NCBI RefSeq assembly: GCF_009380155.1
Contig: NZ_WHUV01000004.1
Location: 496,001-560,000, forward strand
Source: Pseudomonas piscis
Lineage (GTDB): Bacteria; Pseudomonadota; Gammaproteobacteria; Pseudomonadales; Pseudomonadaceae
Reading direction: 5' to 3'
Length of the DNA: 64,000 bases
Made by a program: the position numbers and the translations under genes. How positions within the stretch are numbered: position 1 is the first letter of the stretch; every line of letters begins with the position of its first letter. Below are positions 1 to 9,727 of this stretch, piece after piece. The notes beneath the pieces were generated by a model. It saw only the letters and a program-made list of their open reading frames with translations, did not search any database and was not told the DNA's origin.

Positions 1-971
1 AGGGGCGTACCGCCGAGGAAATCCTCGACGAGGCCGAGCGGCAGATCTTCCAGATCGCCGAAGCGCGGCCCAAGACCGGTGGTCCGGTGGGTGTCAACGA
101 ACTGTTGACCAAGGCCATCGACCGCATCGATACCCTGTTCAACACGTCCGACGCCATCACCGGCCTTTCCACCGGCTATACCGACCTTGACGAGAAGACC
201 AGTGGCCTGCAGCCGGCCGACCTGATCATCGTCGCCGGCCGTCCGTCGATGGGCAAGACCACCTTCGCCATGAACCTGGTGGAGAATGCGGTGCTGCGTA
301 GCGACAAGGCCGTCCTGGTGTACTCCCTGGAGATGCCAGGCGAATCGCTGATCATGCGTATGCTGTCCTCCCTCGGCCGGATCGACCAGACCAAGGTCCG
401 TTCCGGCCAGTTGGAAGACGATGACTGGCCGCGCCTGACCTCGGCGGTCAACCTGCTCAACGACCGCAAGCTGTTCATCGACGACACCGCAGGTATCAGC
501 CCTTCGGAAATGCGGGCCCGGACCCGGCGCCTGGTGCGTGAGCACGGTGATATCGGCCTGATCATGATCGACTACCTGCAGTTGATGCAGATCCCGGGCT
601 CCAGCGGCGACAACCGGACCAACGAGATTTCCGAGATCTCCCGTTCCCTCAAGGCCCTGGCCAAGGAATTCAACTGCCCAGTGGTGGCGCTGTCCCAGCT
701 CAACCGCTCCTTGGAGCAGCGTCCCAACAAGCGTCCGGTGAACTCCGACCTCCGGGAATCCGGAGCGATCGAGCAGGACGCCGACGTGATCATGTTCGTG
801 TACCGGGACGAGGTGTATCACCCGGAGACCGAGCACAAGGGCATCGCTGAAATCATCATCGGCAAGCAGCGGAACGGTCCCATCGGCTTCATCCGCCTGG
901 CCTTCATCGGCAAGTACACGCGCTTCGAGAACCTGGCCCCGGGCAGCTACAACTTCGACGACGACGAGTAA
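1..971 (+). CDS. dnaB: Replicative DNA helicase DnaB, C-terminal part (5' end outside window)
   Basis: The reading frame is already open at base 3 and runs to the TAA ending at 971, so only about 322 C-terminal residues are present. They hold the end of the linker and the RecA-type helicase domain. Visible motifs are the Walker A loop GRPSMGKTT (237-263), the Walker B stretch IMIDYLQLM, and the SQLNRSLEQR and DLRESGAIEQDADVI blocks typical of DnaB. The family forms the hexameric helicase that unwinds DNA at the replication fork. A GTG at 87 is an internal codon, not a start. A hairpin with a T-run follows the gene. Confidence 0.97.
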   Translation, partial: GRTAEEILDEAERQIFQIAEARPKTGGPVGVNELLTKAIDRIDTLFNTSDAITGLSTGYTDLDEKTSGLQPADLIIVAGRPSMGKTTFAMNLVENAVLRSDKAVLVYSLEMPGESLIMRMLSSLGRIDQTKVRSGQLEDDDWPRLTSAVNLLNDRKLFIDDTAGISPSEMRARTRRLVREHGDIGLIMIDYLQLMQIPGSSGDNRTNEISEISRSLKALAKEFNCPVVALSQLNRSLEQRPNKRPVNSDLRESGAIEQDADVIMFVYRDEVYHPETEHKGIAEIIIGKQRNGPIGFIRLAFIGKYTRFENLAPGSYNFDDDE

Positions 972-1043
972 CCACGTCTCTTCCGGCACCGGTTGAATGC
1001 GGCGAGAGCGCAGGTCTCTTCGCCGCGGATTGTCCTGGCCATG

Positions 1044-1078
1044 AATTCCGACTGGCGCAGTCGGAATTGGTCATTTTT
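1044..1078 (+). terminator. Rho-independent terminator after dnaB
   Basis: A perfect 11-bp inverted repeat, AATTCCGACTG (1044-1054) and its complement (1058-1068), has a 3-base loop and is followed by GGTCA and six T (1074-1079). It lies 70 bases after the dnaB stop and partly overlaps the promoter-like sequence of the next gene. Confidence 0.6.
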
Positions 1079-1089
1079 TGTGCTATATT
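1061..1089 (+). promoter_or_regulatory. Possible extended -10 promoter for the YgiQ-family gene
   Basis: TGCTATATT at 1081-1089 reads as an extended -10 element (TG-n-TATATT). The -35 at 17-bp spacing (TCGGAA, 1061-1066) is poor and lies inside the right arm of the dnaB terminator hairpin. Transcription would start near 1096, leaving a leader of about 57 bases before the ATG at 1153. Confidence 0.35.
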
Positions 1090-1152
1090 CCGCGCCCGCG
1101 AATTTCCCTGTCATTCAGCGCGTCCTTATCTGCGCCAACACCGGTCATCGAC

Positions 1153-3450
1153 ATGCAAGCAGCCAAGCCGTTATTCGACTATCCAAAGTACTGGGCCGAA
1201 TGTTTCGGGCCAGCACCGTTCCTGCCCATGAGCAGGGAGGAGATGGATCAGCTCGGCTGGGACTCCTGCGACATCATCATCGTCACCGGTGATGCCTATG
1301 TCGATCACCCGTCCTTCGGCATGGCGATCATCGGCCGGCTGCTGGAAGCCCAGGGCTTTCGCGTAGGGATCATCGCCCAGCCCAACTGGCAGTCCAAGGA
1401 CGACTTCATGAAGCTCGGCGAGCCGAACCTGTTCTTCGGTGTCGCGGCGGGCAACATGGACTCGATGATCAACCGCTACACCGCCGACAAGAAGGTTCGC
1501 TCCGACGATGCCTACACCCCGGGTGGCCTGGCGGGCAAGCGTCCGGACCGCGCCAGTCTGGTGTACAGCCAGCGCTGCAAGGAAGCCTACAGGCATGTGC
1601 CGATCATCCTCGGCGGCATCGAGGCTTCCCTGCGCCGAATCGCCCACTACGACTACTGGCAGGACCGGGTGCGCAACTCGATCCTGATCGATGCCAGCGC
1701 CGACATCCTGCTCTACGGCAACGCCGAGCGCGCCATCGTCGAGGTGGCCCAGCGCCTGTCCTACGGCCAGAAGATCGAAGACATCACCGATGTGCGCGGC
1801 ACCGCGTTCATCCGTCGTGACACGCCCAAGGACTGGTACGAAGTGGACTCCACCCGCATCGACCGTCCGGGCAAGATCGACAAGATCATCAACCCCTACG
1901 TCAACACCCAGGACACCGCCGCCTGCGCCATCGAGCAGGAAAAGGGCCCGGTCGAGGATCCGAACGAAGCCAAGGTGGTGCAGATCCTGGCCAGCCCGAA
2001 GATGACCCGGGAAAAGACCGTGATCCGCCTGCCGTCCATGGAAAAGGTGCGTAACGACCCGGTGCTCTATGCCCACGCCAACCGCGTGCTGCACCTGGAG
2101 ACCAACCCGGGCAACGCCCGTGCGCTGGTGCAGAAGCACGGGGAACAGGATGTCTGGTTCAACCCGCCACCGATCCCCATGACCACCGAGGAAATGGACT
2201 ACGTGTTCGGCATGCCTTATCAGCGCATCCCGCATCCGGTCTATGGCAAGGAGAAGATCCCGGCCTACGATATGATCCGCTTCTCGGTGAACATCATGCG
2301 TGGCTGCTTTGGTGGCTGCACTTTCTGCTCCATCACCGAGCACGAAGGGCGGATCATCCAGAACCGCTCCGAAGAGTCGATCATTCGCGAGATCGAAGAA
2401 ATTCGTGACAAGGTCCCGGGTTTTACCGGAGTTATTTCCGACCTTGGCGGCCCGACCGCCAACATGTACCGCATCGCCTGCAAGAGCCCGGAAATCGAAT
2501 CCGCGTGCCGCAAGCCGTCCTGCGTGTTCCCCGGCATCTGCCCGAACCTGAACACCGACCACTCGTCGCTGATCCAGCTGTACCGCAGTGCCCGCGCCTT
2601 GCCTGGCGTGAAGAAGATCCTCATCGCTTCCGGCCTGCGTTACGACTTGGCGGTGGAATCGCCGGAATACGTCAAGGAGCTGGTGACTCACCACGTCGGT
2701 GGCTACCTGAAGATCGCCCCGGAACACACCGAGGAAGGTCCGCTGAACCAGATGATGAAACCTGGGATCGGCACCTATGACCGCTTCAAGCGGATGTTCG
2801 AGAAGTACTCCAAGGAAGCGGGCAAGGAGCAGTACCTGATTCCGTACTTCATCGCTGCCCACCCGGGCACCACCGACGAAGACATGATGAACCTGGCCCT
2901 GTGGCTCAAGGGCAACGGCTTCCGCGCCGACCAGGTGCAGGCGTTCTATCCGTCGCCGATGGCCAGCGCCACCGCCATGTACCACTCGGGCAAGAACCCG
3001 CTGCGCAAGGTCACCTACAAGAGCGACGCGGTGACCATCGTCAAGAGCGAGGAGCAGCGCCGTCTGCACAAGGCGTTCCTGCGCTATCACGATCCCAAGG
3101 GCTGGCCGATGCTGCGCGAGGCCTTGCTGCGCATGGGCCGTGGCGACCTGATCGGTTCGGGCAAGCAGCAGCTGATCCCGGCGCACCAGCCGTCTACCGA
3201 TAGCTACCAGAGTGCCCGACGCAAGAACTCGACCCCGGCCGGCAGCCACAAGGTGGCCAAGGAAACCCGGATCCTGACCCAGCACACCGGCTTGCCGCCC
3301 CGTGCCAGCGATGGCGGTAACGCCTGGGACAAGCGCGAGCAGGCCAAGGCCGCGGCCTTCGCCCGCAACAAGCAGGCTGCCAAGGAGCGAGCGGACGCTG
3401 CCAAGGGCAAGGGCAAGAAGCCGGCCCGCAAGCCGGTGGTGCCGCGCTGA
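1153..3450 (+). CDS. YgiQ family radical SAM protein
   Basis: This 765-residue protein belongs to the YgiQ family, an uncharacterised radical SAM group. The 4Fe-4S/SAM motif CFGGCTFC is at residues 385-392 (Cys385, Cys389, Cys392). The N-terminal half matches the family's UPF0313 domain, and the last 80 residues are Lys/Ala/Arg-rich and probably disordered. The frame is open further upstream, but the ATG at 1153 ([14 protein letters not shown]) is chosen because family members begin there and it lies downstream of the promoter-like motif. The substrate is unknown. It is transcribed alone between two hairpins. Confidence 0.93.
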   Translation: MQAAKPLFDYPKYWAECFGPAPFLPMSREEMDQLGWDSCDIIIVTGDAYVDHPSFGMAIIGRLLEAQGFRVGIIAQPNWQSKDDFMKLGEPNLFFGVAAGNMDSMINRYTADKKVRSDDAYTPGGLAGKRPDRASLVYSQRCKEAYRHVPIILGGIEASLRRIAHYDYWQDRVRNSILIDASADILLYGNAERAIVEVAQRLSYGQKIEDITDVRGTAFIRRDTPKDWYEVDSTRIDRPGKIDKIINPYVNTQDTAACAIEQEKGPVEDPNEAKVVQILASPKMTREKTVIRLPSMEKVRNDPVLYAHANRVLHLETNPGNARALVQKHGEQDVWFNPPPIPMTTEEMDYVFGMPYQRIPHPVYGKEKIPAYDMIRFSVNIMRGCFGGCTFCSITEHEGRIIQNRSEESIIREIEEIRDKVPGFTGVISDLGGPTANMYRIACKSPEIESACRKPSCVFPGICPNLNTDHSSLIQLYRSARALPGVKKILIASGLRYDLAVESPEYVKELVTHHVGGYLKIAPEHTEEGPLNQMMKPGIGTYDRFKRMFEKYSKEAGKEQYLIPYFIAAHPGTTDEDMMNLALWLKGNGFRADQVQAFYPSPMASATAMYHSGKNPLRKVTYKSDAVTIVKSEEQRRLHKAFLRYHDPKGWPMLREALLRMGRGDLIGSGKQQLIPAHQPSTDSYQSARRKNSTPAGSHKVAKETRILTQHTGLPPRASDGGNAWDKREQAKAAAFARNKQAAKERADAAKGKGKKPARKPVVPR

Positions 3451-3455
3451 TACAA

Positions 3456-3490
3456 CAAGACGCCAGCTGTGAAGCTGGCGTCTTGCTTTC
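3456..3490 (+). terminator. Terminator after the YgiQ-family gene
   Basis: A 13-bp perfect stem (3456-3468 with 3473-3485) and GTGA loop start 5 bases after the stop codon. It is followed by a pyrimidine-rich run (CTTTCTCCCCC) with few consecutive T. Confidence 0.7.
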
Positions 3491-3628
3491 TCCCCCATGG
3501 ATTTTTAACGGGTACAGGGCAACAAAAGCCCGGTGCTTTGTTAAGGTTGGCGACCTGCATTCAGTGTGATGCCGAGGTGGCCTCAAGCCATCAGGCAACC
3601 TTCCACCGCCAGACCAAGGACGAATCTC

Positions 3629-4561
3629 GTGGCCAGCGTTATCGACGGAGTCATCAGGGACCTCAACATCACCCAGGTCCTCGCCCGCCAGCGGATCGAA
3701 AGCCAGCTCAACCTGCCACGGCTGTTCGCCGCCATCGATACCGATCCGGCGATCGCCGGGGCGGGGGTGGTGTACATCGATGCCGACTTCAACGTGATTA
3801 CCCTGCGCGAGTTCAGGCCGATTTGCAGCATCACCCCCAAGCGTGTGGTCCTGCGGGAAGCGAAGAGGTACATCGCGCCCCAGCAGTTCGTCGACCAGGT
3901 GAAGAACAACCCCCGCGAGTCACGCCTGGCTACCGAATCCTTCAATACCTCGCTGTCCTGTGCCGCCGCGGTGATCGGTTGGCTGGTGGTGTTCAGCGGC
4001 ACCGTCGCCGTGCCCTTCACCGCCGGTGCCAGCGCCTGGATGGTGGCGCTCGGGGTGTCGGCGGCGGTGGCCGGGACCGCCCAGTGCGTGATCGGCGGGG
4101 CGCGGGTGATCAACGAGATCCAGGACCCGGCGGCCAACGACCGGATGGACGATGCCGAGTGGTACACCATCGTCTCGCCGATCCTGGATGGCATTTCCCT
4201 GGTAGGCGTGGGGGGCTCCGCGCTGACCACGGTCAAGCTGCTCAAGGCCAGCAAGGCGGCCAATACCGGCAAGAGCTGGACCCAGTTGCTCAAGGGCCTC
4301 AACCGCCAGGAGCGGGCCAGGCTGACCAAGGAGCTCTTGACCCTGCGCGATCCGAGCCTGACCCCCAAGTTGCTGAAGCTCAAGCAGCGCACCGAAGGAT
4401 TGACCAAGCGCTATTCGACGACGCAGATCAGGCACGCGACCCTGACGCAGATGCAAGATGCCCTGGGCGCGGTCCTGAGCACCACCGGCAGCATTCGTTC
4501 CGGCAACCTGGGCACGGCGAAGACCCTGGCCGTGGGGCTCTACGAGGAGTTCGACGAATGA
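3629..4561 (+). CDS. Unknown protein with glycine/alanine-rich hydrophobic core; possible toxin of a toxin/immunity pair
   Basis: I do not recognise this 310-residue protein. GTG 3629 is preferred because AAGGA (3616-3620) sits 8 bases upstream; the frame could also start at 3566. The N-terminus is soluble-looking. Residues about 111-158 form a long Gly/Ala-rich hydrophobic hairpin, residues about 184-205 a second weaker hydrophobic stretch, and the C-terminus is basic and helical. There is no signal peptide. Its stop overlaps the next gene, a four-helix membrane protein, by ATGA. Small effectors with membrane-inserting hairpins paired to multi-pass immunity proteins look like this, but the role is inference. 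Homologues may carry uninformative database names. Confidence 0.7.
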   Translation: MASVIDGVIRDLNITQVLARQRIESQLNLPRLFAAIDTDPAIAGAGVVYIDADFNVITLREFRPICSITPKRVVLREAKRYIAPQQFVDQVKNNPRESRLATESFNTSLSCAAAVIGWLVVFSGTVAVPFTAGASAWMVALGVSAAVAGTAQCVIGGARVINEIQDPAANDRMDDAEWYTIVSPILDGISLVGVGGSALTTVKLLKASKAANTGKSWTQLLKGLNRQERARLTKELLTLRDPSLTPKLLKLKQRTEGLTKRYSTTQIRHATLTQMQDALGAVLSTTGSIRSGNLGTAKTLAVGLYEEFDE

Positions 4562-5019
4562 TCGGCGGGGGCAGCATGCGCGAGTTCCTGGCGCGCTATT
4601 TCCCGACCTTCATGCTCACGGTGCTGCTGGGCTGCTTCAGCGCATCGTTGCTGTTGTCGCTGGCGCAAGTCACCTACTGGCGCGGCATGGCACCAGAGCA
4701 GAGCAACGACTACATGGGCCTGGGCCTGCTGGTACTGATCCTGCTGCTGGTGGTTGGCAATCTGCTGGTGGTGCGCGGCATTGCCTGGGGCGTGTGGCTG
4801 GTGGCCGGTTACTTCGCCCTGTGCCTGGCCCTGGTGGCGCCGATGTTCCAATACCATCCCCACCAGAGCATCTACCTGGTGGGGCTGTTGCTGCCCTTGC
4901 TGGGATTACTTTTGCTCAACAGCCGCCGTCACCGGCAAATGCGTGGAAAGCTGGTGGAGATCCGCCATCAGCGGCAACTGCTCAAGGCGTCGTTGAAGCC
5001 GCAGCGCAAGCGCCCCTGA
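4558..5019 (+). CDS. Small four-helix membrane protein, possible immunity partner of the upstream gene
   Basis: This 153-residue protein is mostly hydrophobic, with about four predicted membrane helices at residues 13-37, 53-72, 74-98 and 106-122, and a basic C-terminal tail rich in Arg, Lys and Gln. The start at 4558 overlaps the upstream stop (ATGA), implying translational coupling; an in-frame ATG at 4576 after a G-rich run is an alternative. No family is recognised. Coupling to a gene whose product has a hydrophobic hairpin suggests the two act together, as in pore-former/immunity pairs. Nothing in the sequence proves it. Confidence 0.7.
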   Translation: MIGGGSMREFLARYFPTFMLTVLLGCFSASLLLSLAQVTYWRGMAPEQSNDYMGLGLLVLILLLVVGNLLVVRGIAWGVWLVAGYFALCLALVAPMFQYHPHQSIYLVGLLLPLLGLLLLNSRRHRQMRGKLVEIRHQRQLLKASLKPQRKRP

Positions 5020-5049
5020 GAATCACTGTGGGGCGCCTGGGGGAGTGGT

Positions 5050-5637
5050 TCAGCTCGGCTTTGAATCGACCCACTTGGCCGAGACCGAAGGTTGCCAGGC
5101 GCTCAGGGCATCCAGCAGGCCGGCCGGCGACTGGTTGATCTGCAGCATCTGGCGGTGCGCAGTACTGACGAACCCCTCGCCGACGATATGGTCGAGGAAA
5201 CCTCCGAGTTTTTCGTAGAAGCCGTTCACTTCCAGCAGCCCCAGGGGCTTGCGGTGGTAACCCAGCTGGCCCCAGGTCCAGACTTCGAACAGTTCTTCCA
5301 GGGTGCCAAGGCCTCCGGGCAGGGCGATGAAGGCATCGCTGAGTTCGGCCATGCGTGCCTTGCGCGCATGCATGCCATCCACCACTTCCAGGCGGGTCAG
5401 GCCGTTATGGCCGATCTCGATGTCTTTCAGGCTTTGCGGAATGATGCCCACGACTTCCCCGCCAGCGGCCATGGCCGCATCGGCGACGATGCCCATCAGG
5501 CCCACCGCGCCACCGCCGTAGACCAGGGTCAGGTTGCGTTCGGCGATGGCCCGGCCCATGGCCTGGGCGGCTTCACGGTAGGCAGGATTGGCGCCGGCGC
5601 TGGCGCCGCAAAATACACAGACTGAAGTTAACGACAT
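5050..5637 (-). CDS. LOG family protein (nucleotide 5'-monophosphate phosphoribohydrolase)
   Basis: This 195-residue Rossmann-like protein carries the LOG hallmarks GGGAVGLMG (41-49) and PGGLGTLEE (107-115). The family cleaves the N-glycosidic bond of cytokinin riboside monophosphates or AMP-like nucleotides. It is often misnamed lysine decarboxylase. The start at 5637 ([11 protein letters not shown]) is chosen because GGGAGCA lies just upstream and homologues begin there; the frame extends 19 codons further without support. A 29-codon ORF with a strong ribosome binding site lies 60 bases upstream on the same strand and might be co-transcribed. Confidence 0.92.
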   Translation of the reverse strand: MSLTSVCVFCGASAGANPAYREAAQAMGRAIAERNLTLVYGGGAVGLMGIVADAAMAAGGEVVGIIPQSLKDIEIGHNGLTRLEVVDGMHARKARMAELSDAFIALPGGLGTLEELFEVWTWGQLGYHRKPLGLLEVNGFYEKLGGFLDHIVGEGFVSTAHRQMLQINQSPAGLLDALSAWQPSVSAKWVDSKPS

Positions 5638-5697
5638 GTCTTGCTCCCAGCTCAAAGATCGCCTCAGGGTAAAGGCTCGATGAGTCGAGTCCAAGCA

Positions 5698-5787
5698 TTA
5701 AACGTCGCGTTGCGGGGTCTCGTGGGTGCCACTGGCACCACAGGCGTAGGCGGCGAGCAAGCTGCGAAACAGGCTGTTGAACGACAT
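5698..5787 (-). CDS. Possible 29-residue small protein
   Basis: An ATG at 5787 follows GGAG with an 8-base gap and opens a 29-codon frame ending TAA. The peptide begins MSFNSLFRSLLAAYACGASG: an amphipathic/hydrophobic N-terminus and a polar, Thr/Glu-containing end, with one cysteine. It lies upstream of the LOG gene in the same direction. The ribosome binding site is better than that of several long genes here, which is the main reason to list it. No function is known to me. Confidence 0.4.
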   Translation of the reverse strand: MSFNSLFRSLLAAYACGASGTHETPQRDV

Positions 5788-5893
5788 GATCCAGGCTCCG
5801 GTGGGGTGGTGGCGGTGATTCTAGGGACAGCTCCCGGGGCTGACTGCTTGATTGTTTCGATCGGCCTGATAGCAGAGAGTTGTATACAGTTTC

Positions 5894-5907
5894 TTGATGC
5901 AAATCAT
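5894..5907 (+). promoter_or_regulatory. ANR/FNR-type box upstream of azurin
   Basis: TTGAT-GCAA-ATCAT matches the FNR/ANR consensus TTGAT-N4-ATCAA at 9 of 10 positions. It lies about 80 bases before the azurin ATG, which places a start site about 42 bases downstream of the box centre at a normal position. Azurin genes of pseudomonads are known to be activated by ANR under low oxygen. Confidence 0.65.
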
Positions 5908-5987
5908 AGGCAGTAGCGAGAAATTCAGGCAGTCTTGCCTCCCATGGATTCAGATGGATTTTGTTAACCCTGCCTTGGAGATTCACC

Positions 5988-6434
5988 ATGTTTGCCAAAC
6001 TCGTTGCAGCATCCCTGTTGACACTGGCCAGCAGCCAACTGATGGCCGCCGAGTGCAAGATCGACGTCGACTCTACCGACCAGATGTCCTTCAGCACCAA
6101 GGAAATCACCATCGACAAGAGCTGCAAGACCTTCACCGTGAACCTGGGCCACTCCGGCAGCCTGCCGAAGAACGTCATGGGTCATAACTGGGTACTGAGC
6201 AAGACCGCAGACATGGCTGGCATCGCTGCCGACGGCATGGCCGCTGGCATCGACAAGAACTACCTGAAGGAAGGCGACACCCGCGTCATCGCCCACACCA
6301 AGATCATCGGTGCCGGTGAAAAGGATTCGGTGACCTTCGACGTGTCCAAGCTGACCGCTGGCGAGAGCTACCAGTTCTTCTGCTCGTTCCCGGGCCACAA
6401 CTCGATGATGAAAGGCGCCGTGATCCTGAAGTAA
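5988..6434 (+). CDS. azu: Azurin, periplasmic blue copper protein
   Basis: The 148-residue precursor has a 20-residue signal peptide cleaved before AECKIDV, giving the usual 128-residue azurin. The type 1 copper ligands are visible: Gly45 and His46 of the mature protein in VMGHNW, and Cys112, His117 and Met121 in [12 protein letters not shown]. The Cys3-Cys26 disulfide pair is also present. Azurin shuttles electrons in the periplasm, for example to nitrite reductase or cytochrome c peroxidase. The start is set by GGAG seven bases upstream of ATG 5988. An ANR-type box lies upstream and a strong terminator follows. Confidence 0.98.
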   Translation: MFAKLVAASLLTLASSQLMAAECKIDVDSTDQMSFSTKEITIDKSCKTFTVNLGHSGSLPKNVMGHNWVLSKTADMAGIAADGMAAGIDKNYLKEGDTRVIAHTKIIGAGEKDSVTFDVSKLTAGESYQFFCSFPGHNSMMKGAVILK

Positions 6435-6452
6435 TCAGGCCCGGCTGCAACG

Positions 6453-6479
6453 AAAAAGCGCCCCTAGGGGCGCTTTTTT
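6453..6479 (+). terminator. Bidirectional terminator between azu and nadE
   Basis: GCGCCCCTAGGGGCGC (6458-6473) is a perfect palindrome flanked by five A on the left and six T on the right. It lies between two convergent genes and can end transcription from both sides. Confidence 0.9.
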
Positions 6480-6490
6480 GTGCCTGGCGC

Positions 6491-7318
6491 TCAGGGCGCG
6501 AAGGGCATGACCCGCTTGTGGTGGGTCTTGCGATAGGTGTCGCAGATGGTCTTGAAGGCTTCCTCGCGCACTGGCTGGCCGTGCAGGAAGGCATCGATCT
6601 CGGCATAGGTGACGCCATGGGAGGCTTCGTCCGGCTTGCCCGGCGACAGGTCCTCGAGATCGGCGGTGGGGATCTTCTCCACCAGCGACTCGGGGGCCCC
6701 GAAATACCGGGCAATGGCGCGCACCTGGTTTTTCACCAGGCCGCTCAGGGGGGCCAGGTCGCAGGCGCCGTCGCCGAACTTGGTGAAGAAGCCCATCACG
6801 GCCTCGGCGGCATGGTCGGTACCGATCACCAGTCCCTGGGTGGCGCCGGCGATGGTGTACTGGGCGACCATGCGCATCCGCGCCTTGGTGTTGCCCAGTA
6901 CGAAGTCCCGGGATACCGCGTGCTGGCCTTCGAAGGCCGCCACTTCATTGGCCAGGGCCTTGACCGCCGGGCCGATGTTCACCGTGTGGCGCTCGTCGGG
7001 GTTGATGAAGTCCACCGCGGCCTGGGCGTCATGCTCGTCGAACTGGGTCTCGTAGGGCAGGCGCACGGCGATGAAGCGGTAGCGCTGGTCACCACTGCTG
7101 GCACGTAGCTCGACCATGGCCCGCTGGGCCAGCAGGCCGGCGGTCAGCGAGTCGACCCCGCCGCTGATGCCCAATACCAGGGTCTTGAGGCCGGAATTGA
7201 CCAGGCAGTCCTGGATGAAGCGCACGCGCCGGGCGATTTCCGCTTCCAGGGCGGCGTGGTCGGGAAAAGGTGCTTGGACCTTGAGCTGCTGCGCAATCTC
7301 AAGCTGTACGGCTTGCAT
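6491..7318 (-). CDS. nadE: NH3-dependent NAD(+) synthetase
   Basis: This 275-residue protein amidates nicotinic acid adenine dinucleotide to NAD using ATP and ammonia. The ATP pyrophosphatase P-loop SGGVDS is at residues 52-57, and the [19 protein letters not shown] block is typical of the ammonia-dependent enzyme. No glutaminase domain is present. It starts 3 bases after the pncB stop, so the two salvage-pathway genes form an operon. The gene ends next to the terminator shared with azu. Confidence 0.96.
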   Translation of the reverse strand: MQAVQLEIAQQLKVQAPFPDHAALEAEIARRVRFIQDCLVNSGLKTLVLGISGGVDSLTAGLLAQRAMVELRASSGDQRYRFIAVRLPYETQFDEHDAQAAVDFINPDERHTVNIGPAVKALANEVAAFEGQHAVSRDFVLGNTKARMRMVAQYTIAGATQGLVIGTDHAAEAVMGFFTKFGDGACDLAPLSGLVKNQVRAIARYFGAPESLVEKIPTADLEDLSPGKPDEASHGVTYAEIDAFLHGQPVREEAFKTICDTYRKTHHKRVMPFAP

Positions 7319-7321
7319 GAT

Positions 7322-8536
7322 TCACTCCTTGCCAGGTAGGGCAGGTACTTGGAAAACGTGGCGCAAATAGGCGACGAAGTTCGGGTCCTTGCAATGGGTC
7401 TTGCCCGCTTCGTCGGAGATCTTGGCGACGGGCTGGCCATTGCAGGCGGCCATTTTAAGCACGATGCTCATCGGCTCCACACCGGGGATGTCACAGGTCA
7501 GGTTGGTGCCGATGCCGAAGCTGACATTGATCCGCCCGCGCAGTGTCCGGAAGATCTCCAGGGAGCGCGGCAGGGTCAGGCTGTCGGAGAACACCAGGGT
7601 CTTGCTCATCGGGTCGATGCCCAGCTTGTGGTAGTGGGCGATGGCCTTTTCCGCCCAGAGGATCGGGTCCCCCGAGTCATGGCGCAGGCCGTCGAACAGC
7701 TTGGCGAAGAACAGGTCGAAATCCCCCAGGAACGCATCGGTGGTGATGCAGTCGGTCAGGGCGATGCCCAACAGGCCCCGGTACTCGCGGACCCAGCAAT
7801 CGAGGGCGGCGATCTGGCTGTCGATCAACCGTGGCCCCAGCTGCTGGTGGGCCATGATCCATTCATGGGCCATGGTGCCCAGGGGCTTCATGCCCAGCTC
7901 GCGGGACAGGTGCACGTTGCTGGTGCCGACGAAACGTCCGGGGAAGTCATGCTTGAGCACATTCACCACCTCCTCCTGGACGCGATAGGAAAAGCGCCGG
8001 CGAGTGCCGAAGTCGGCCACCTGCAGTTCGCCCAGCTCCTCGCTGCTGGCGTTGGCGGTCAGCCAGTCGAACTTGCGATACAACTGCTCACGGGCCTGCA
8101 CCAGCTGGGTTTCCCGGTAGCGGTAGCGATTGCGCACCTCGCTGATGATAGCCAGCATCGGCACTTCGAACAGGATCACATGCAGCCATGGGCCACGCAG
8201 GCGGATGAACAACTCGCCGTTCTCGATGCCGGTGTGCACGTAGCGCAGGTTGAAGCGGAACAGCCCGAGAAAGCGCAGGAAATCCGCCTTGAGGAAACTG
8301 ATGCGCTCGAGAAAGCCCAGCTGGTCGGGGCTCAGGCTCAACTCCGCCAGGTGCTCGAACTGATAGCGGATCTCCGCCAGGTAGGGCCGCAGATCCTCGC
8401 TGTTACGGCAGCGAAACTCCCATTCCACCTCGGCGTTGGGGTAGTTGTGCAGCACCGCCTGCATCATGGTCAGTTTGTAGAAGTCGGTGTCGAGCAGGTT
8501 CTGCACGATGCGATCGGCAAACACACTCTCGCTCAT
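7322..8536 (-). CDS. pncB: Nicotinate phosphoribosyltransferase
   Basis: This 404-residue enzyme converts nicotinate and PRPP, with ATP, to nicotinate mononucleotide, the first committed step of the Preiss-Handler route to NAD. The N-terminus [14 protein letters not shown] and the GTMAHEW segment, which holds the histidine phosphorylated in the family, are recognisable. The start at 8536 ([10 protein letters not shown]) is taken from family alignment and GGAGA upstream; an upstream in-frame ATG at 8578 is less likely. It is followed by nadE after 3 bases. Confidence 0.95.
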   Translation of the reverse strand: MSESVFADRIVQNLLDTDFYKLTMMQAVLHNYPNAEVEWEFRCRNSEDLRPYLAEIRYQFEHLAELSLSPDQLGFLERISFLKADFLRFLGLFRFNLRYVHTGIENGELFIRLRGPWLHVILFEVPMLAIISEVRNRYRYRETQLVQAREQLYRKFDWLTANASSEELGELQVADFGTRRRFSYRVQEEVVNVLKHDFPGRFVGTSNVHLSRELGMKPLGTMAHEWIMAHQQLGPRLIDSQIAALDCWVREYRGLLGIALTDCITTDAFLGDFDLFFAKLFDGLRHDSGDPILWAEKAIAHYHKLGIDPMSKTLVFSDSLTLPRSLEIFRTLRGRINVSFGIGTNLTCDIPGVEPMSIVLKMAACNGQPVAKISDEAGKTHCKDPNFVAYLRHVFQVPALPGKE

Positions 8537-8663
8537 AACGGGAATCTCCATGCTGGCCGCGACTGACAGGTGCGGCACTCAGCTCTTTCAGTGAAGGCGC
8601 TAGTGGCGCATAGACGCCTTGGGCTTTGCCAGTGTTTTTTCGCCCGGGGCTGAAGTCGGGGAA

Positions 8664-9557
8664 CTACGGATCGATCCGCTCCAGCATCCAGCGCACGAAA
8701 TCGCGAACCTTGGGCACTTCCGCCGCATGCTCGGGGTAGGCCAGGTAGTAGGCATCCTGGCTGGGCATGGCGTACTCCCAGGCGATCACCAGCTTGCCCT
8801 CGGCCAGTTCTTCCTCCACCAGGAACCGCGGCAGCAGGGCCACACCGCAGCCGACCTGGGCGGCGCGGATGCACATGTAGAAGGTCTCGAAGCGCGGGCC
8901 GTGGTAGCTGTGCTCGGTCTGGTAGCCCTGCTGCTCGAACCACTCGTGCCAGCCCTGGGGCCGCGAGGCGTTTTGCAGCAACACCAGGTCGGCCAGTTGC
9001 CGGGGATCGGTGAGCGGTTCGGCCGGCAGGCTGTCGGGGGCGCATACTGCCACCAATTCCTCGCTGAACAGCTTCAGGCTCTCGGTGCCGGGGCGCGCGC
9101 CCTGGCCGAAGTAGAACGCCAGGTCGCTATGGCCCTGAAGCAGTTCGTCGGGCTCTTGTTCGTTGCACAGGTCCAGGTGGATGTGCGGGTGGCGCAGGCG
9201 CCAGCCCTTGAGCCTTGGCACCAGCCAGCGGGCGCCGAAGGTATAGGGCGTGGAGACCCGCAGTACTTCGGTCTCGCCGCCGTAGGAGCGCAGGTAGTGG
9301 GTGGACATCTCCACCTGGGTGAGGATCTTGCGCACTTCCACCAGGTACAGGTCGCCGGCCGGGGTCAGCTGCAGGCGCCGGCGCACGCGGCGGAACAACA
9401 AGTGCTGGAGCAGCTCTTCCAGCTGCGCCACCTGCTTGCTCACCGCGCTCTGGGTCAGGTTCAGCTCCTCGGCCGCGCGGGTGAAGCTCAGGTGCCGGGT
9501 CACGGCCTCGAAGCACTGCAGGGCCGTGATCGACGGCAGGTAGCGTTTGTTCAGCAT
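8664..9557 (-). CDS. LysR family transcriptional regulator, divergent from amaB
   Basis: The 297-residue protein has an N-terminal winged helix-turn-helix (about residues 8-67, SFTRAAEELNLTQSAVSKQV) and a periplasmic-binding-protein-like effector domain, and it looks like the GcvA subgroup. It is divergent from amaB with a 170-bp shared region, the classic arrangement for a LysR regulator controlling its neighbour. A role in sensing pipecolate, D-lysine or 2-aminoadipate is therefore likely but inferred. Confidence 0.9.
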   Translation of the reverse strand: MLNKRYLPSITALQCFEAVTRHLSFTRAAEELNLTQSAVSKQVAQLEELLQHLLFRRVRRRLQLTPAGDLYLVEVRKILTQVEMSTHYLRSYGGETEVLRVSTPYTFGARWLVPRLKGWRLRHPHIHLDLCNEQEPDELLQGHSDLAFYFGQGARPGTESLKLFSEELVAVCAPDSLPAEPLTDPRQLADLVLLQNASRPQGWHEWFEQQGYQTEHSYHGPRFETFYMCIRAAQVGCGVALLPRFLVEEELAEGKLVIAWEYAMPSQDAYYLAYPEHAAEVPKVRDFVRWMLERIDP

Positions 9558-9727
9558 GGCTTGTCCTTGTTCTTATCGGTGCTGGATGCCGGCCCAGCAT
9601 GAATAAACGGAATGATATCTCGCTTAAAGGTCGTTTGTTGGCAAGTCTGCGGCCAGCTACAACTACAGGTCTCGACGACCGCCACGGCGGTCCTGGTCTT
9701 TCGCTTGCCACCTGTAAGGAGTCACCC

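Noticed and set aside
1171-3498. 775-codon minus-strand open frame opposite the YgiQ-family gene
   Set aside because: It is the antisense frame of a gene with clear radical SAM motifs. Its translation is low in complexity (Val/Leu/Gly/His/Arg-rich) with no domain. High GC content gives long antisense frames.
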